The notes: generated by a model not told the origin, from the letters alone. A DNA stretch of 64,000 bases from Bradysia coprophila (GCF_014529535.1 NW_023503493.1:6914001-6978000), one strand, 5' to 3'. Positions 25,642-37,589 are shown, counted from the stretch's first letter. Numbers and translations: made by a program.

Positions 25642-28600
25642 TTATTTGGTTTTCTTGTCGACTGCTTCCAGCTCTTCCTGGTTACCATCGTCCAGACGAT
25701 TCTTATCGACTGGATATAACCTGCAAAAAGGGAAAGTTTTTCATTGAACGAATTGATGCAAAAAAAATTCGAAAAGATTTTCGATGAATCATACCATCGT
25801 TGGTAGAGATAGATTACAAAGACAATGTCATCACGGAAGCACGCTAGCCTATGTGCTGTCGGCATGGTTATGATAAATGCGAATATGTCATCGATGAATG
25901 TATTGAAGGCTGGAAAAAAGGAAATTTTTAGAAAATTTAAAAACTGGCAGATCACACGGGCGGTTGAGTAAAAAAAATGATAAAATAAACGAGGAGCCGC
26001 CAGGCATGTTGGCATTATTACAGCTCGGGCCGGTAAAAATATTTTGGCTAAAGCTTCAAAGATCACCCGTGAAGTACTACTTCAGAAATAGTCAATCCGA
26101 GTCTTCTAGCTGAAACGTTTATCTTACCAATTCCTTTGGGAGAAACGTCTTAACCACTGTACCAATTTAAGTGCAGCGCTTGGTGTCGAGCTAACGATTT
26201 TTATAGAATTGATTGCATGATTGATGGAAAAGTATTTCAACAACTCATTCTATTGAAATTTTAGGTGAAGTGAATACACCGGAAACTTGGTTTCGGCAAA
26301 AACCTATCTCGTTTCTGATGCAACATACTGCCAGAGAAACCACAAATCCCTAGAATTGAAACTTTTTTCCAGCAATTCCTATCTCGTTGACAATTTCTTT
26401 AAAATTATTTGCCCAACAAAATTCTCGAAAATCGCTCGACCTGACCCAATCACAGAACGAATAATATTTTCGCAATCGGTTTCCATGCAGCAATACGATA
26501 CTACCACTCTTCGATGAAAAATCGGACGGGTCTCTAAAAATGTTTATGACGCACATGACATCTGTTATACCACGACTCGATTCATATAAACTGAGCTAAT
26601 TGTAAATTGATACGATGGACATTCGTAAATAAAAGTCGCGTGATCGTGGGGCGCCGTGGCTTAGTTGGCAAAGCGCCTGTCTAGTAAACAGGAGATCGTG
26701 AGTTCGATTCTCGCCGGGGCCTTCAATTTTTTTTTTTTTTGAAAACTATCAGGCACGTTATCTTATCTGACTGACTTAACCTTTACACATGAATTAAGTC
26801 AGACAAATTGACGAAGAAATAAAATTATCAAAATCGAGTGTGTGATGTAGTACCTACTAGGTACTCGATTACAATACTAATGGACAGAAAATATGTTGCT
26901 GTGCGCAGTGCGTAATCAATTACAGCAAACAACAAGATAGTCAATCTACAATTCAAATAACCAGAAACAGCTGGTGTTATGCAAAATTAGAAATTTTTTA
27001 GGATTGGGTACCTCCTATGTATTGTTTACGGAGGTTGAAATGGAAAACGAACCGATCGATCGAACATGTTTTCGTTGTGTAGTGGTTATCACATCTGCTT
27101 AACACGCAGAAGGTCCCAGGTTCGATCCCTGGCGAAAACAATTTTTTTTTCTTTGCTCAGATGATTCGGCGAGCAATTTAAGCTCTCCGAATTGTTTAAA
27201 TTGCTCGCCGAATCATCTGAGCAAAGAAAAAAAAAATTGTTTTCGCCAGGGATCGAACCTGGGACCTTCTGCGTGTTAAGCAGATGTGATAACCACTACA
27301 CAACGAAAACATGTTCATCAAAAATAGTCGAGGTAATCAGAAATTGTCGTCGAATGAATGCGGATTTTCAATGGGAATGGTACCAATTGGTCTGCAACAC
27401 TTTCAAATGTTCGAAATGAAAAAAATGTTCGAAAATTGTCAACCAATAGCTTGGCGCAATTTTTAACCGTCTTATGCCTTGAACCAATTTTAGGCATGAC
27501 AATTGTCGCAGAATCATCAGGGTACAAACACATTTGCTTGATCAATTTTTTTAAAATCAAGATAGTGCCACCGCCTGACCTTCTAACCCCATTTACTGAC
27601 CAAACTCAGACATTGAATCTACTCACCTTTGTACATGAAGGCACGCCATGGCAATGCGGCGACCGATTTCAGTTTGTAATTGATGAATAACTGCGGTAAC
27701 ATGAATAGGAAACCGAAGGCGTACACACCGTTGACGAGGGAATTCAACGTCCAGGAGTACCAACTGTAAAATTTGGACATTTGTTATAACCATTTCTATG
27801 ATCTGACCATCGACGTACCTCTTATGTGGTTGATAAAGTAACGAATAAACAGCACCACCGATGCACAGCGGATAGAGTACATAGCTTAAATATTTCATGG
27901 CTTCTTTGTCCACTTCCTTCGTTCGGTTCTCTTCCTTCAGGACGCTCTTGTTCTCCACATTCGGCTTTACACGGATGCCCGACAGAGTCACCTCAAGTTT
28001 TAGAATTTTCTTGCACTTCCACAGTTCAATCAGCGTACCGATGCCTGTTGAATGACACCCAAATTGAGCTTAACCCTTGGCATAGAACCAATAATTTCCT
28101 TACCGGCTGGCACTAGTACTAGCATGGATGTGTTTTCATCGATCAAATACAGGAAGATGATGATTTGACTGAATCCTCGCCACAGTGTGGTTCGCATCGA
28201 CAATCCAGCATAGCTTTTCTTACGTCTCCAGAATGCGACGTCATTTTTGAAGGACAGAAAATCGAAGAGAATCTGAAAAGATGATTTTGGTAAGACTGGC
28301 TAACGGGTCCACATATAAGCCGTTAACATACATGAACACTTCCAACGAATATCGTTCCACACAGTAAGTAGACATTTGTGTCCGAAAATATTCCCTTCAC
28401 CTCGTCCACATCCTTCTTCGAGAATCCCAATTGCTTCAACGACTTTAGTGCATGCTCGACGTGAAGCAACAGTCTCAACTTACCGATACTAATCGGCGAG
28501 TAGTTGAACGTTAACGTGGCCTTTGTCGTGTTCCGTGTAATTTCAAACAGGTCCGTCATACGGGTTTTCAGGAAATTATTTTGTAAAATTGGCAGGAACT

Positions 28601-29408
28601 CGTAGTGCTTGTTTATTCTGAAAGTGAAACGACAGCTGAATGAGTCGTCCTTCTTCCATCACTCAAAATCCATACCTTATAAGTCTAGCTAGTTCCGGCG
28701 GAATGTCAGCTTGAGACATTGATATGTCATCGGTAAGCATATTGATGAACACTTTCGGTTTAAAGTGAGACACGGGCTTCTCCAGCAGCACATTCTTTTT
28801 CGGAGTCTTCGGTTCCGCCTCCTGTAACAACAAATGACTGACAGTCAGGTCACGGTAACAAGCTAACAGCATCGCTGAACACTCACACTTTCTCCGAGTA
28901 AATTAAATGTCGCCGCTTTCGGTACAGCATATTCTGTCAAAAGAACCCTCTGAATGACGGTTGGTCCATCTCGTTGCAAATGCTTCCATTCAAATGGGCC
29001 GTTATCACTAGCCAAAATGACATGCAAGAACAGTGTACCGTTCTGTCGGGTTTTTGTGGGCAGGGCGATTTCAATGTCACTTTAAGGAATAACAAAGTTT
29101 CATCACAAAATTACTGATAAAGCCGGCAAGGCGTCTCCCTTCCTAGCATTTACATACCGTTCGAGCTCTTCGGTGTACGTAAAATTGTTAATCGTTGCAA
29201 TGTTAGTCACTTCGATGCTCGTCGGATTACTGTGCGTCGAGGTAAATAAAATCAATTGCAGTTGTGGTGTCGTGGACAAATAGCTGGTGAAACATGGTTG
29301 ACCGGAGCACTTTAGGGTCAAGAACAACGTTGACAAAACATACATCGAATGGGCGATGTACACAAAGAATATGCACGACACGATCAGTGTTATGGACGGA
29401 AAGGGCAT
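25642..29408 (-). CDS. CLPTM1L: CLPTM1L (cleft lip and palate transmembrane 1-like)
   Basis: Nine minus-strand exons join in phase to 533 residues, close to the 538 of the human protein: 29408-29158, 29079-28887, 28821-28676, 28617-28332, 28272-28104, 28044-27819, 27763-27627, 25909-25795, 25720-25642. The N-terminal helix is followed by CSGQPCFTSYLSTTPQLQL. Further diagnostic blocks are LPTKTRQNGTL, KDVDEVKGIFSDTN, EAMKYLSYVLYPLCIGGAVY, SLVNGVYAFGFLFMLPQL and AFNTFIDDIFAFIITMP, ending RWLYPVDKNR. It is a multipass ER membrane protein; human CLPTM1L has been reported to scramble GlcN-PI in GPI-anchor synthesis. Intron 7 (25910-27626, 1.7 kb) is far longer than the others and holds three tRNA genes. 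It is transcribed divergently from PSMD5. Confidence 0.97.
26650..26722 (+). tRNA. tRNA-Thr (AGT)
   Basis: A 73-base tRNA inside CLPTM1L intron 7, antisense to that gene. Anticodon AGT lies in loop CTAGTAA on stem CCTGT/ACAGG; T arm GTGAG-TTCGATT-CTCGC. The acceptor stem GGCGCCG/CGGGGCC has one mismatch (position 4 with 69, G-G) and the D loop is short, so it may be a decaying copy. A long T-run follows. Confidence 0.9.
27068..27140 (+). tRNA. tRNA-Val (AAC), left arm
   Basis: A 73-base cloverleaf with a perfectly paired acceptor (GTTTTCG/CGAAAAC), anticodon AAC in loop TTAACAC, and T arm CCAGG-TTCGATC-CCTGG. A T-run terminator follows within 4 bases. It lies in CLPTM1L intron 7, antisense to it. 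Confidence 0.95.
27238..27310 (-). tRNA. tRNA-Val (AAC), right arm
   Basis: The inverted twin of the tRNA at 27068-27140, apparently identical over the mature 73 bases. The two genes face each other, so their 3' trailers and terminators occupy the centre of the palindrome. Confidence 0.95.
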
Positions 29409-29962
29409 CTTGTGACGGGTGTGGTGTGACTGCTTTTAATTGAAAATTTCGATTCGCTAATTTAGAAAATAAACCGCCCGTCGATCGTTTTGCACTGACA
29501 TTTGTGTGTACGATGCGGGTTTTCTGAATAATTAATGGGTTTGTGTGTTGACGTTTTGTTATGTCAAAAAAAAATTATTTTTGCTGAATTGTGCTCCGTT
29601 CACTTTCACGGCTGCATCAACAAATTTTTAACACTTTGTCCCGAGAACAAATCGTGATTGCTTCTCCATCTCCAGAGTCTCTGAAAATAGAGTCTCTGCA
29701 TACAATGGCAACACTGAATGGGATGGTATAAAACTATTGCCGGCCACCGGGTTGCTTTTCCCAAACGAGATGCGTTCAATTTAATGTCTGTCAGTCCGGG
29801 AAACCCGGAAAACAGCAAGCGGTGTGCACAACACCAACACAAAGATGACACTTTAATTTAGCAAAGCCACTATCCGAACGGTGTTGTGTTTTGGTTGCTT
29901 TCTTTAGGTTTAAAATCAAATTTGGTTCCTTCCAGTTCAGCATCTTGCATCAGGAAAAGAAA
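29409..29962. promoter_or_regulatory. Shared divergent promoter region CLPTM1L / PSMD5
   Basis: Only 554 bp separate the two ATGs. No TATA box is obvious near either gene, as is usual for housekeeping genes. The stretch must contain both 5' UTRs and both start sites. Confidence 0.6.
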
Positions 29963-31647
29963 ATGTCTGAAGAGTGGTGCTGCCAGCAGTTAATGAATTT
30001 ACGAATTAAAGACCGACGACTGGACACTTTAACTGAAATACGAAATTGTTTGACAAATCTACCGGCCGACGAAAAAGTCTTCGTTTCGTCGAATTTTCTT
30101 ACTTTACCGCAACTATTCGATTGTGTGGAAGGTAATCAGGAAAGGTACGTTACAGTTCGTCGTCCCGACCAGATTTCGTCTACACAGACATTATCATTTC
30201 AGTAATGAACAGTCCAATCTCGCTTGTGACATCCTCTCCTTGTGTATGTCAAATCTGGATCTGGCCGACACTACGAACAATTGCGATTACATAGAGCGCA
30301 GTCTGGAGCACAGAAATGACAGTGTCAAAGTGCTTGGCATGAACGAGATCGATCGTATTAGCAGACAGTTTCCCAATCAACAGTTCAGTCAGAATGTTAT
30401 CATTGCTGTGCTGAAGTGCTTGGAAAATCCACAGGAAAGAGTCGGCATTCTAGCGGTCAAAATGCTGCCAACGATTCTGCCAAAGATACTAACGGACTCT
30501 AGCGTTCATATCAATATGAACCGGTTGCTTGCTGGCTCTGATTTGATACGATGCCGCGTGTACGATGTGTCTGTAGCCATTGCCAAAGTGAGCCAAGGTT
30601 ATCTGGAATCACTTGCCTATGTCATTGACCGACTGTGTACCGATCTGGACACCACTGACATGTTACTGGAGCTGAATATTTTGGAATTTCTGTCGGACTT
30701 GGCGCAAACCGACCATGGATGGTTGTACTTGGAGAATAAGGGAATTGTGAAGAAAATCGCCGAGAAGTTGGACGGCTTGGAGGCGAATCCGTTGCGGAAC
30801 ATACTATTTCCCGGCTACATGAAATTCTTCGGAAATATTGCTCTGAAGCAGCCAACGAAAATCATTCAAGGATTTCCCATGTTCATAAACGCTGCGATGG
30901 ATCTTCTGTGCGAGTGTATGGTTTCAGACGCTGACGGGACGAGCTTACCTGTTGTTTTCGATACTTTGGGTAAGATCGCAAGATTCAAAGATCCTTTTAT
31001 TACTCGCAACAGACAGACATTTATTCCTCTTTCCACGCAGCACAACTCGGTTCGAGCGATCAAGGGAAAATACTTCTCGAAGACCAATTCTCCGTCAAAG
31101 TCGCTAAAACCCTCAACGAAATCGGTAAATCCATTCACAATCTGCCGACAAGGTTACAAATACGTGCGCTCAACTGTTTGGAGATCTTACTCCAATGTGA
31201 TTCTCAGAACAATCGTGTGAAGTAAGTTGGGCATTCGTCGCAAGTCATAACGTTTACCTACAATTATTCGCTGTTCGTAGCTCAATAACATGTAAATGGT
31301 TCAGTTCACTAACTGGCCCGGATGGAATGGCCTTCTTGTTGAATTTCTGCCGCAATCCGTTTCCCGACATCAAACTGGCCGCACTGACTTTGCTCAAAGT
31401 TGTCGTCACACCTACGTGGGGTCAGAAAGCCTTACAAGCAACGGCTGGTTTCGTTGAATTCTTGATGGACCGGAATATTGAATTCAACAAAGATGCTGTC
31501 CACGAAAAGTATCGGATTATTGAGATGCTGTCACGATCGGCTACGGTATTCGATCCGGTTACGTTGGGCCAACTGAAGAAATACGTACAACAGGGAGCAT
31601 TTTATGTGGAGGGTGTTATGGATGTTGTAACTGAGGGCGGATCATAA
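29963..31647 (+). CDS. PSMD5: 26S proteasome non-ATPase regulatory subunit 5 (PSMD5/S5b)
   Basis: Exons 29963-30144, 30203-30969, 31041-31221 and 31281-31647 join in phase to 498 residues (human 504). The protein is an all-helical ARM/HEAT-like repeat chaperone. Blocks such as LACDILSLCMSNL, RNDSVKVLGMNEIDRI, VVFDTLAQLGSS, SIHNLPTRLQIRALNCLEILL and FPDIKLAALTLLKVV match the PSMD5 family. PSMD5 binds the base ATPase ring during 19S assembly and is absent from mature proteasomes. Intron 2 (30970-31040) is set by TTGG then GTAAG and by CCACGCAG; without removing it the frame runs into an unrelated one. A possible poly(A) signal AATAAA lies at 31953. Confidence 0.95.
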
Positions 31648-32560
31648 TTGAATATTCGGATACCGGCAATTGAGATTAAGAATTGGAAATACAGGCACGT
31701 TCACGAAACCATATTTGTTTTGTTTGACCTGTTGTCCTGTGTATTAGAAACGAATATTAATCTCCATTAATTCCAGTGGTTATGCCGACACCCCATTAGA
31801 GTAAGAATTTTTTATTTATTTTGCTCAACACACTAATGACAACGAGCCAACGTAAACTAACAGTTTAACATAGTTTACAAGTACGAGTGCAATCGAATCG
31901 AACAATGATTTTCAATTTTCAATTTTTACATCACCTATGCTTTCATTGCATTCAATAAAATCGCTTTTTAGTGTTTCCTGTCAGGAGAATCGATTGTTGA
32001 TATAAGTTCGTATCATGATGAATAAGCGATTATACTCCTCAGCTCGATTTCATTTAAATTTCAGAGTTTACTTGATTAAGCCAACCATTTGTGGGATACG
32101 TTCCAGGACTTATTTCAGAAAAATTCTGAAAAAGTTCAGAAAAAAGATTCGATTTTTTTTACGGAATTCTCAAAATTTTTCGGAATGAAAATTCTTTGAA
32201 ATAAGCTCCGACACATTTTGCATTCTCACTTTTACTACAGGCCATTCCAAGAATAATAAAAAAGTAAATTGCCTGTTTTGCTTATATGTGTTTAAAGACC
32301 ACTAACGTAAAGTGAATTATGCATTAGGTTCAATAGCTTTGGAAAACTTTGATCTCCTTTTGGATTCCGACGATCATTATTTGGAGCCATATTTTGTAAT
32401 CCTGGGGAAAAGCTAAAATTTTCAAAAGCTACCGAAACTTTCAAAAAGTTCCAAAGCTTTCAAAAGCTTTAATGGCTTTCAATATATCCCAAAGCTTTTT
32501 GAAGCTCCCAAAGCTATCGAATACGTTTTCACATTAAAGTTGGTAGAGTCGATCTATTTT
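31648..32560. other. PSMD5 3' UTR and AAAGCTTT-rich stretch
   Basis: The 3' UTR probably ends soon after AATAAA at 31953-31958. From 32320 to 32530 the sequence is a simple-looking run of AAAGCTTT and CTTTCAAAAG words, locally self-complementary, perhaps an old foldback. No gene is seen. Confidence 0.5.
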
Positions 32561-33595
32561 TAGCCCCGTACGAAGTACGAAGGGCTTATAGGATTACGAT
32601 GCCGTGTGTAATTGATGGAATTCGAAGCAGACGGTAAGGGCAAAATGTTTGCCTATGTTCATAGATAACGAATCCGCAATAAAAATTTTGTCCGTCCGTC
32701 CGTCCGTCCGTCCATCTGTCACGTCGATATCTTGAGTAAATCAAATCCGATTTCAAAAATTTTTTTTCCCTGAAAGATAGTCAAAATAGTGAGGCTAAGT
32801 TCGAAGATGGGCGATTTTGGGTCGACCCTTCCGGAGCTGGGGCCCAATAAGTGCCTAACTGTTTTTCGACGATATCTCCAGACATTTAAGCACTACACTT
32901 GTAAGTGATACGTCAAATGAAAGGTATTTACAATACCGATCGACGAAAAAAAAGTTTATGGAAATTGGATGACCGACTCGTGAGTTAGACCCCTTGGTGT
33001 GAACTAGGTACAGGGCGGCAAGCCGTTTTTGCTTGTAGGTTGGCCAAATTTGAACGTATTTAGATGGATTTTGCTTCATTAGATAGGTATTGACCGTACC
33101 AATCAGGGAAAAAAAAGTTTATGAAATTCGATTCACCGGAGCGTGAGCTAGGTCTCTTGGAGTGAGCTTATATGTGGCTACTCGGCCGTACAGTGAAGGT
33201 GGTGTTTTTTGTTAATATCTCGAGTAAACTTTGACCGAATTTCAATTTTTTTTTGTTTGAAAGGTACTAACGAATGTAAAGCAGCCGTACTACTTTCCAC
33301 CTCCTAACAAAATGGCCGTCGGCCGCCATTTTGAATTTGTGTAAAATCAATATAAATCGGTGAAAATGATACTTAATTTTAGGTCAATTCGAAATTTGTG
33401 TTACATTTGAAAGGAAAATTTTTAAGACATACACATTTCATAAGAATTTTACTTCACCGACGTTTACGGGCGCAGTAGGCTTACGGTAAGAGTAGGGCGA
33501 CGGACGAACTAGGGTCACGTACGCAATAGATGTACGGGTTTGTACGGGGCTCAGTCGCAGCAAACGCTCCGACTGTTCTGACGGCTCGTTTTTTT
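32561..33595 (-). mobile_element. Repeated element, copy 4 (subfamily B)
   Basis: A diverged relative of the 1.2-kb element. It opens TAGCCCCGTACGAAGTAC, has GTCCGTCC repeats, and shares interior blocks such as CGACTCGTGAGTTAGACCCC and AAGTTCGAAGATGG with subfamily A. Its far end (GTACGGGGCTCAGTCGCAG then CAAACGCTCC) is shared with the copy at 55168-56227 but not with subfamily A. A Jockey-type LINE tail abuts its right end. Confidence 0.7.
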
Positions 33596-33599
33596 CTTC

Positions 33600-33995
33600 A
33601 AAAAACACCTTTATTCCTATTTATTACTAGTGTTGAGTTGTACTACCTCCTTTTTACATTCGCAACAAAAGGTAGTAAAGACGCGTGCGGGACTGATGAT
33701 CCATTGATCAGGGCCCAAAGTGTATTCTTCATTACGTTAGCTCATGTGGTTTAACTCGTTTCAGCCTTTTTACTTCGTCAGTTATGTCCAGAAGGAGGAT
33801 GGCTTCGGTATTGGTGTGGTTATGGAGTCTTTTTTCGTGTCCGAAGGCAATTTTCCGAATTACCTCAGCTACCCATTTAATTTCTAAGTCTCTGTGAATT
33901 TCGTTGTTTGTCACGTAGCGATATGCGTTGGTGATCATACGAAGAAATTTGTTTTGGCTTGTTTGTATGATATCTATGTTGGATTTTTTATCGAG
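33600..33995 (-). mobile_element. 5'-truncated Jockey-type LINE (3' end only)
   Basis: On the minus strand 33989-33732 encodes the last 86 residues of a reverse-transcriptase ORF: QNKFLRMITNAYRYV, NNEIHRDLEI, HEKRLHNHTNTEAILLLD. This matches the C-terminal tail of Jockey-superfamily ORF2. A stop and a short 3' UTR follow, with AATAAATAGG and AATAAAGGTG. The 5' truncation right before the RT tail is typical of target-primed insertion. The ORF extending to 34094 upstream is flanking sequence. Confidence 0.8.
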
Positions 33996-35460
33996 TCGAT
34001 CTATGGCTGTAGACTTTCTCCAACTGTTGTTAATCAAGCAAATTGTTCCATAAATGATGCCAATACTTGTGCTATTACCGTTTACGACAGTCAAGAAAAC
34101 ATTTCTTTTCTTCGGTTACTCACTCTTAAGGTGTTGCCTTTTATAGAATGGTGCATACTTACTTCTAGCATGAATCAAACAATAAATACATGCGACCGCG
34201 ATGTATTTGATGTGGTATTATGCAATTCAGTGATGATATTTGTAACTTACGCCGCCTGTGATCAATGTCGTATGAATGTATTTTATCGCACTAGTGCGAT
34301 AAAAGGCACGTGTTACTAAAGTCACACTAAGATTATCTTTGGTATTTATTCGATTTTCTTCATTGCATAAAACGTTGTATGCAACAAGAATCGTATGCTG
34401 GTATATTATCGCACAAGACGTCTTGCCAACTTCGGCTTCGCTTCGGATTGACAATCTGACATCTAGTGCGACAATATACCTCCATACGATTCTTGTGACA
34501 TAATGGTTATTGATGAAACACGAATCGTATGATTCAGTTTTTTATTACACTAGATGTATGTCGATTGTCAACCAGAGGCGAAGCCGAGGTTGACAAGACA
34601 TCGTGTGCGATAAAATACCTTCATACGATTCGTGTTTCATACAACGTTTTATGCAATTCAGTGAGCGAATTCCCCAAGACTACACAAACCACAAAAACAA
34701 AATTTTCACTAAAAAAAACTGACAGTAAGACCCTATTTAGCCCAAAAGCACATAAAATTACCTTTCAAATGATACCCCACACGACCATGTACGGCTCGTG
34801 TAACTAGAGAAATATTGGTAAGAAAAGTGCGAGTTTTCGGTTGAAAACTTCAACTGCACATATTTCAGTGTGGATTAATTTTAAAACCAATGAGTCTCTA
34901 TTCGGCTCAATAGTTCATGTCATTACCTTTCTAATGACACCCCACACGACCCTGTACGAAACGTGTACCCGGAGAAATTTTGGTAAGAAAAGTGCAAGTT
35001 TACGGTTTTTGATCACCTTTCACCAGTCACAAAAGCTTCGAAGAATTTTTTTGAAAGTGGTTTTGGGTTCTAGGGTCGAAGTCCTTTCTAGGCACATATA
35101 AAAAAGTCCACTGGAAAATGCGTCCGATTTCGGTAGGCTGTTTTTCAAAAGAATCCCTCTATTCATAACAGTTGTTATTGCATTTGATGAATATATGATT
35201 ATGATCGTGTCGATGTATTTTGGGTGCGATAAATTTTTTTTCGCACTGATTTTTTGATGAAATAAAACTGGTTCTTATGACACTGCACACAGGCTGCGTA
35301 AGCTCGTAGCTCTTTCGAATTGACTTCGTCACACTAGAGCTACGCAGATGTTTTTGTATTTGTAATTTTGAAACTGAAATGAAATGTAAGTATCGAATTC
35401 GCTCACTGAATTGCATAAATAACTATAAAACTTCGAAAATGAGAGAAATTGGTTCTGTGC
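33996..35460. repeat. Complex of nested foldbacks and dispersed repeats
   Basis: 34365-34655 is one large inverted repeat: the outer ends TGCATAAAACGTTGTATG and CATACAACGTTTTATGCA pair, and each arm folds on itself (ACAAGAATCGTATG with CATACGATTCTTGT; AAACACGAATCGTATGA with TCATACGATTCGTGTTT). The word ATGCAATTCAGTGA occurs at about 34218, 34651 and inverted at 35402, perhaps marking element ends. 34730-35150 is a dispersed repeat also seen at 20600-20850. No gene is seen. Confidence 0.6.
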
Positions 35461-37098
35461 TTGTTGTAAGGGTCAATTAATATTATTTAGCTGCCCCAAC
35501 CTTCATAGAGGGTTGTTTTTGGTACATTCACATAAAAAATCTAATTTGGAAAAACCAGCACCGAAGACAATTGGCTCATTAAGAAGTGTGTTACCGAGTG
35601 AGCTGAGCACGCTGTGTCCAAGTTGTTATATTCTAAGAGTAATTATACCTGGTCCTAACATAGAATACGAAATGTTTGGAAGTATTTAATAAAGTGGGCA
35701 AACTGAACTATCAAAGCGTCAACATATGCATGTATTGGTAGAAAATCGTACCAATCAGGGACAACATTAATCGTACGAAATATTTACCAGTCTAGGTATA
35801 ATTTGTTTAAGATCATATCAGAAGTTAACGGATAATGTAAACAAAAGCAAAATTAATTAGAAAAGTGTCGCAATTTGTCTGATTAATAATATACAAACGA
35901 TTTGATGCCTCGCAGCAAATTCTCTGCTTCTGCTACTTTAGTATTTTAGGAAATGTGTCTATATGGATGACTCTACAATAAAACAAATATATTTACAGCC
36001 CACTTGAGCCATCGTGCCGTTTGTCATGATCTATTTGCACCTAATAAAGTGTTATCTCTTCTGCCTTGAACTTAGGCATTCACAGATCATGGCCCCACGT
36101 TAGTGAAGGGCCGTGACGCAAGTCCGTTCACACTGAAAAATTTGACAAAAAAATTTTTCCGCAGGACTGAGGAACATATATACACGAACTTTTTGACTTT
36201 TCCCCCTTTGCTCCTACTACCCCCAAAAGTATTTTATTCGTAATCTGGGCGTCCATACGAGTTCAACGAGCTATCACATAAGGTTAAAATTTGGCCGAGA
36301 TATTAAATTTCAAAACTTGGAAATTTGCAGAAATTTGTATGAAGAAATGGATTTTCATACAATTTGAAATTGATGAATTTTACCAACCTTTGTCACTTTG
36401 TCACTCTGTTACTTTGTCACTTTGTTCTGTTATTCTGTTATTCTGTTAACCGAAACTTTTGAATTTACCGGTGAATTTGGCTGAAATTTTCAGGGTATGT
36501 TAAGGACGTAATTCTAAGAAACTAATTTGAAGGCATTTTTATAAAAGCTTATAATTTCGGAGTTATGAGCGTGTTAAGCTATTGAGCTATGGAACCTATA
36601 ACTCGGAAAATATAGAGTTTCAGATTTCATTCGACACGTGTTTCATGGTTTCCCTAAAAAGTCGCTTATTTTGGAGATATGGGCGTTTTAAGTGCGAGCT
36701 ATGTCAGTCATAACTCGGAAAGTACTGCAGATAGAAAGTTCGTTTAAAAGACAAATTGATAGAGTTTTACATTCTAGTCGACACGTGTTTCATGGTTTTC
36801 TTAAAAAGTCGCTTATTTGGGAGCTATGAGCGTTTTAAGTGCCTCAAATTTTCGATTTTGGTCAAATTTTCGATATTCATGAATTTTTCGATTTTAGACT
36901 TTTCGATTTTCATCAAATTTTTGAATTCCGTAAAATTTTCGATTTTCGTCAAATGAAAGCTGGAAGGTTGAGGTTAAGAGAAAGTTATACAGTTTTCCAA
37001 GAAGAATATTTTCGTTCAAACTGCATAGTATAATTGTCTATTATCTTCGACCCAATTCTAAAAATCACAACTTACAAAGGAGCTGATATCGCCCAAAA
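35461..37098. other. Intergenic with a local duplication
   Basis: 36592-36690 and 36714-36842 are two diverged copies of one segment (each with CGACACGTGTTTCATGG and AAAAAGTCGCTTATTT). The end (36840-36955) is a simple TTTTCGATTTT run that keeps frames open by chance. No gene is recognised. Confidence 0.5.
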
Positions 37099-37589
37099 CC
37101 ACTTGCAGTGGAGGTGTGACGCAAGTCCTGTTATCCACTTACAAAAGAACTGATATCGGTGTAGGTGACGCTTACAGATTCTACACGCAAAAAGATATGC
37201 GTCACAAATGGCAGCTGATGAGCAAAGTACGCGAAAGTTTTATCAACAAAAATCTTACCAGAATTTTAGGAAGAAAATTGTAATAAAAAAGTTTGCGTCA
37301 CAAGTGGCAGATGTTGAGGAAGGAAAATTTTTATAATTGTGAAATATATTCCTTTAACGAATGGAATTCAAACGGAAGAAAGCCGAATCATCTGCCACTT
37401 TTTGACGCAAGTTTTTTTTTGTTATAATTTTCTTCCTAAAATTTTTCTGGTAAGATTTTTGTTGATAAAACTTTCACGTACTTTCCTCATCAGCTTTTTG
37501 CGTGTAGAATCTGTAAGCGTCACCTACACCGATATCAGTTCTTTTGTAAGTGGATAACAGGACTTGCGTCACACCTCCACTGCAAGTGG
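37099..37589. mobile_element. Foldback element with about 200-bp arms, upstream of the P450
   Basis: The left arm starts CCACTTGCAGTGGAGG and the right arm ends CCTCCACTGCAAGTGG. Inner blocks also pair over long stretches (ACTGATATCGGTGTAGGTGA; TTATCAACAAAAATCTTACC). Arms of about 200 bp surround an asymmetric centre of about 80 bp. There is no coding capacity and no clear target duplication. It lies 350 bp upstream of the P450 start codon. Confidence 0.85.

Larger units (their letters stand above)
27063..27315. repeat. Near-perfect inverted duplication carrying two tRNA-Val genes
   Basis: The sequence from GAACATG at 27063 to CATGTTC at 27315 is an inverted repeat with arms of about 115 bp around a short centre (GCTCTCCGAATTG). 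Each arm holds one complete tRNA-Val plus its T-run terminator and the sequence GATGATTCGGCGAGCAATT. The arms appear almost identical, so the event is recent or the arms are homogenised by gene conversion. Confidence 0.9.

Noticed and set aside
27192-27419. Open frame crossing the minus-strand tRNA-Val
   Set aside because: Pure shadow of the tRNA gene on the opposite strand.
36756-37033. Frames with FDFGQIFDIHEFFDF-like peptides
   Set aside because: Simple TTTTCGATTTT repeats; low complexity.
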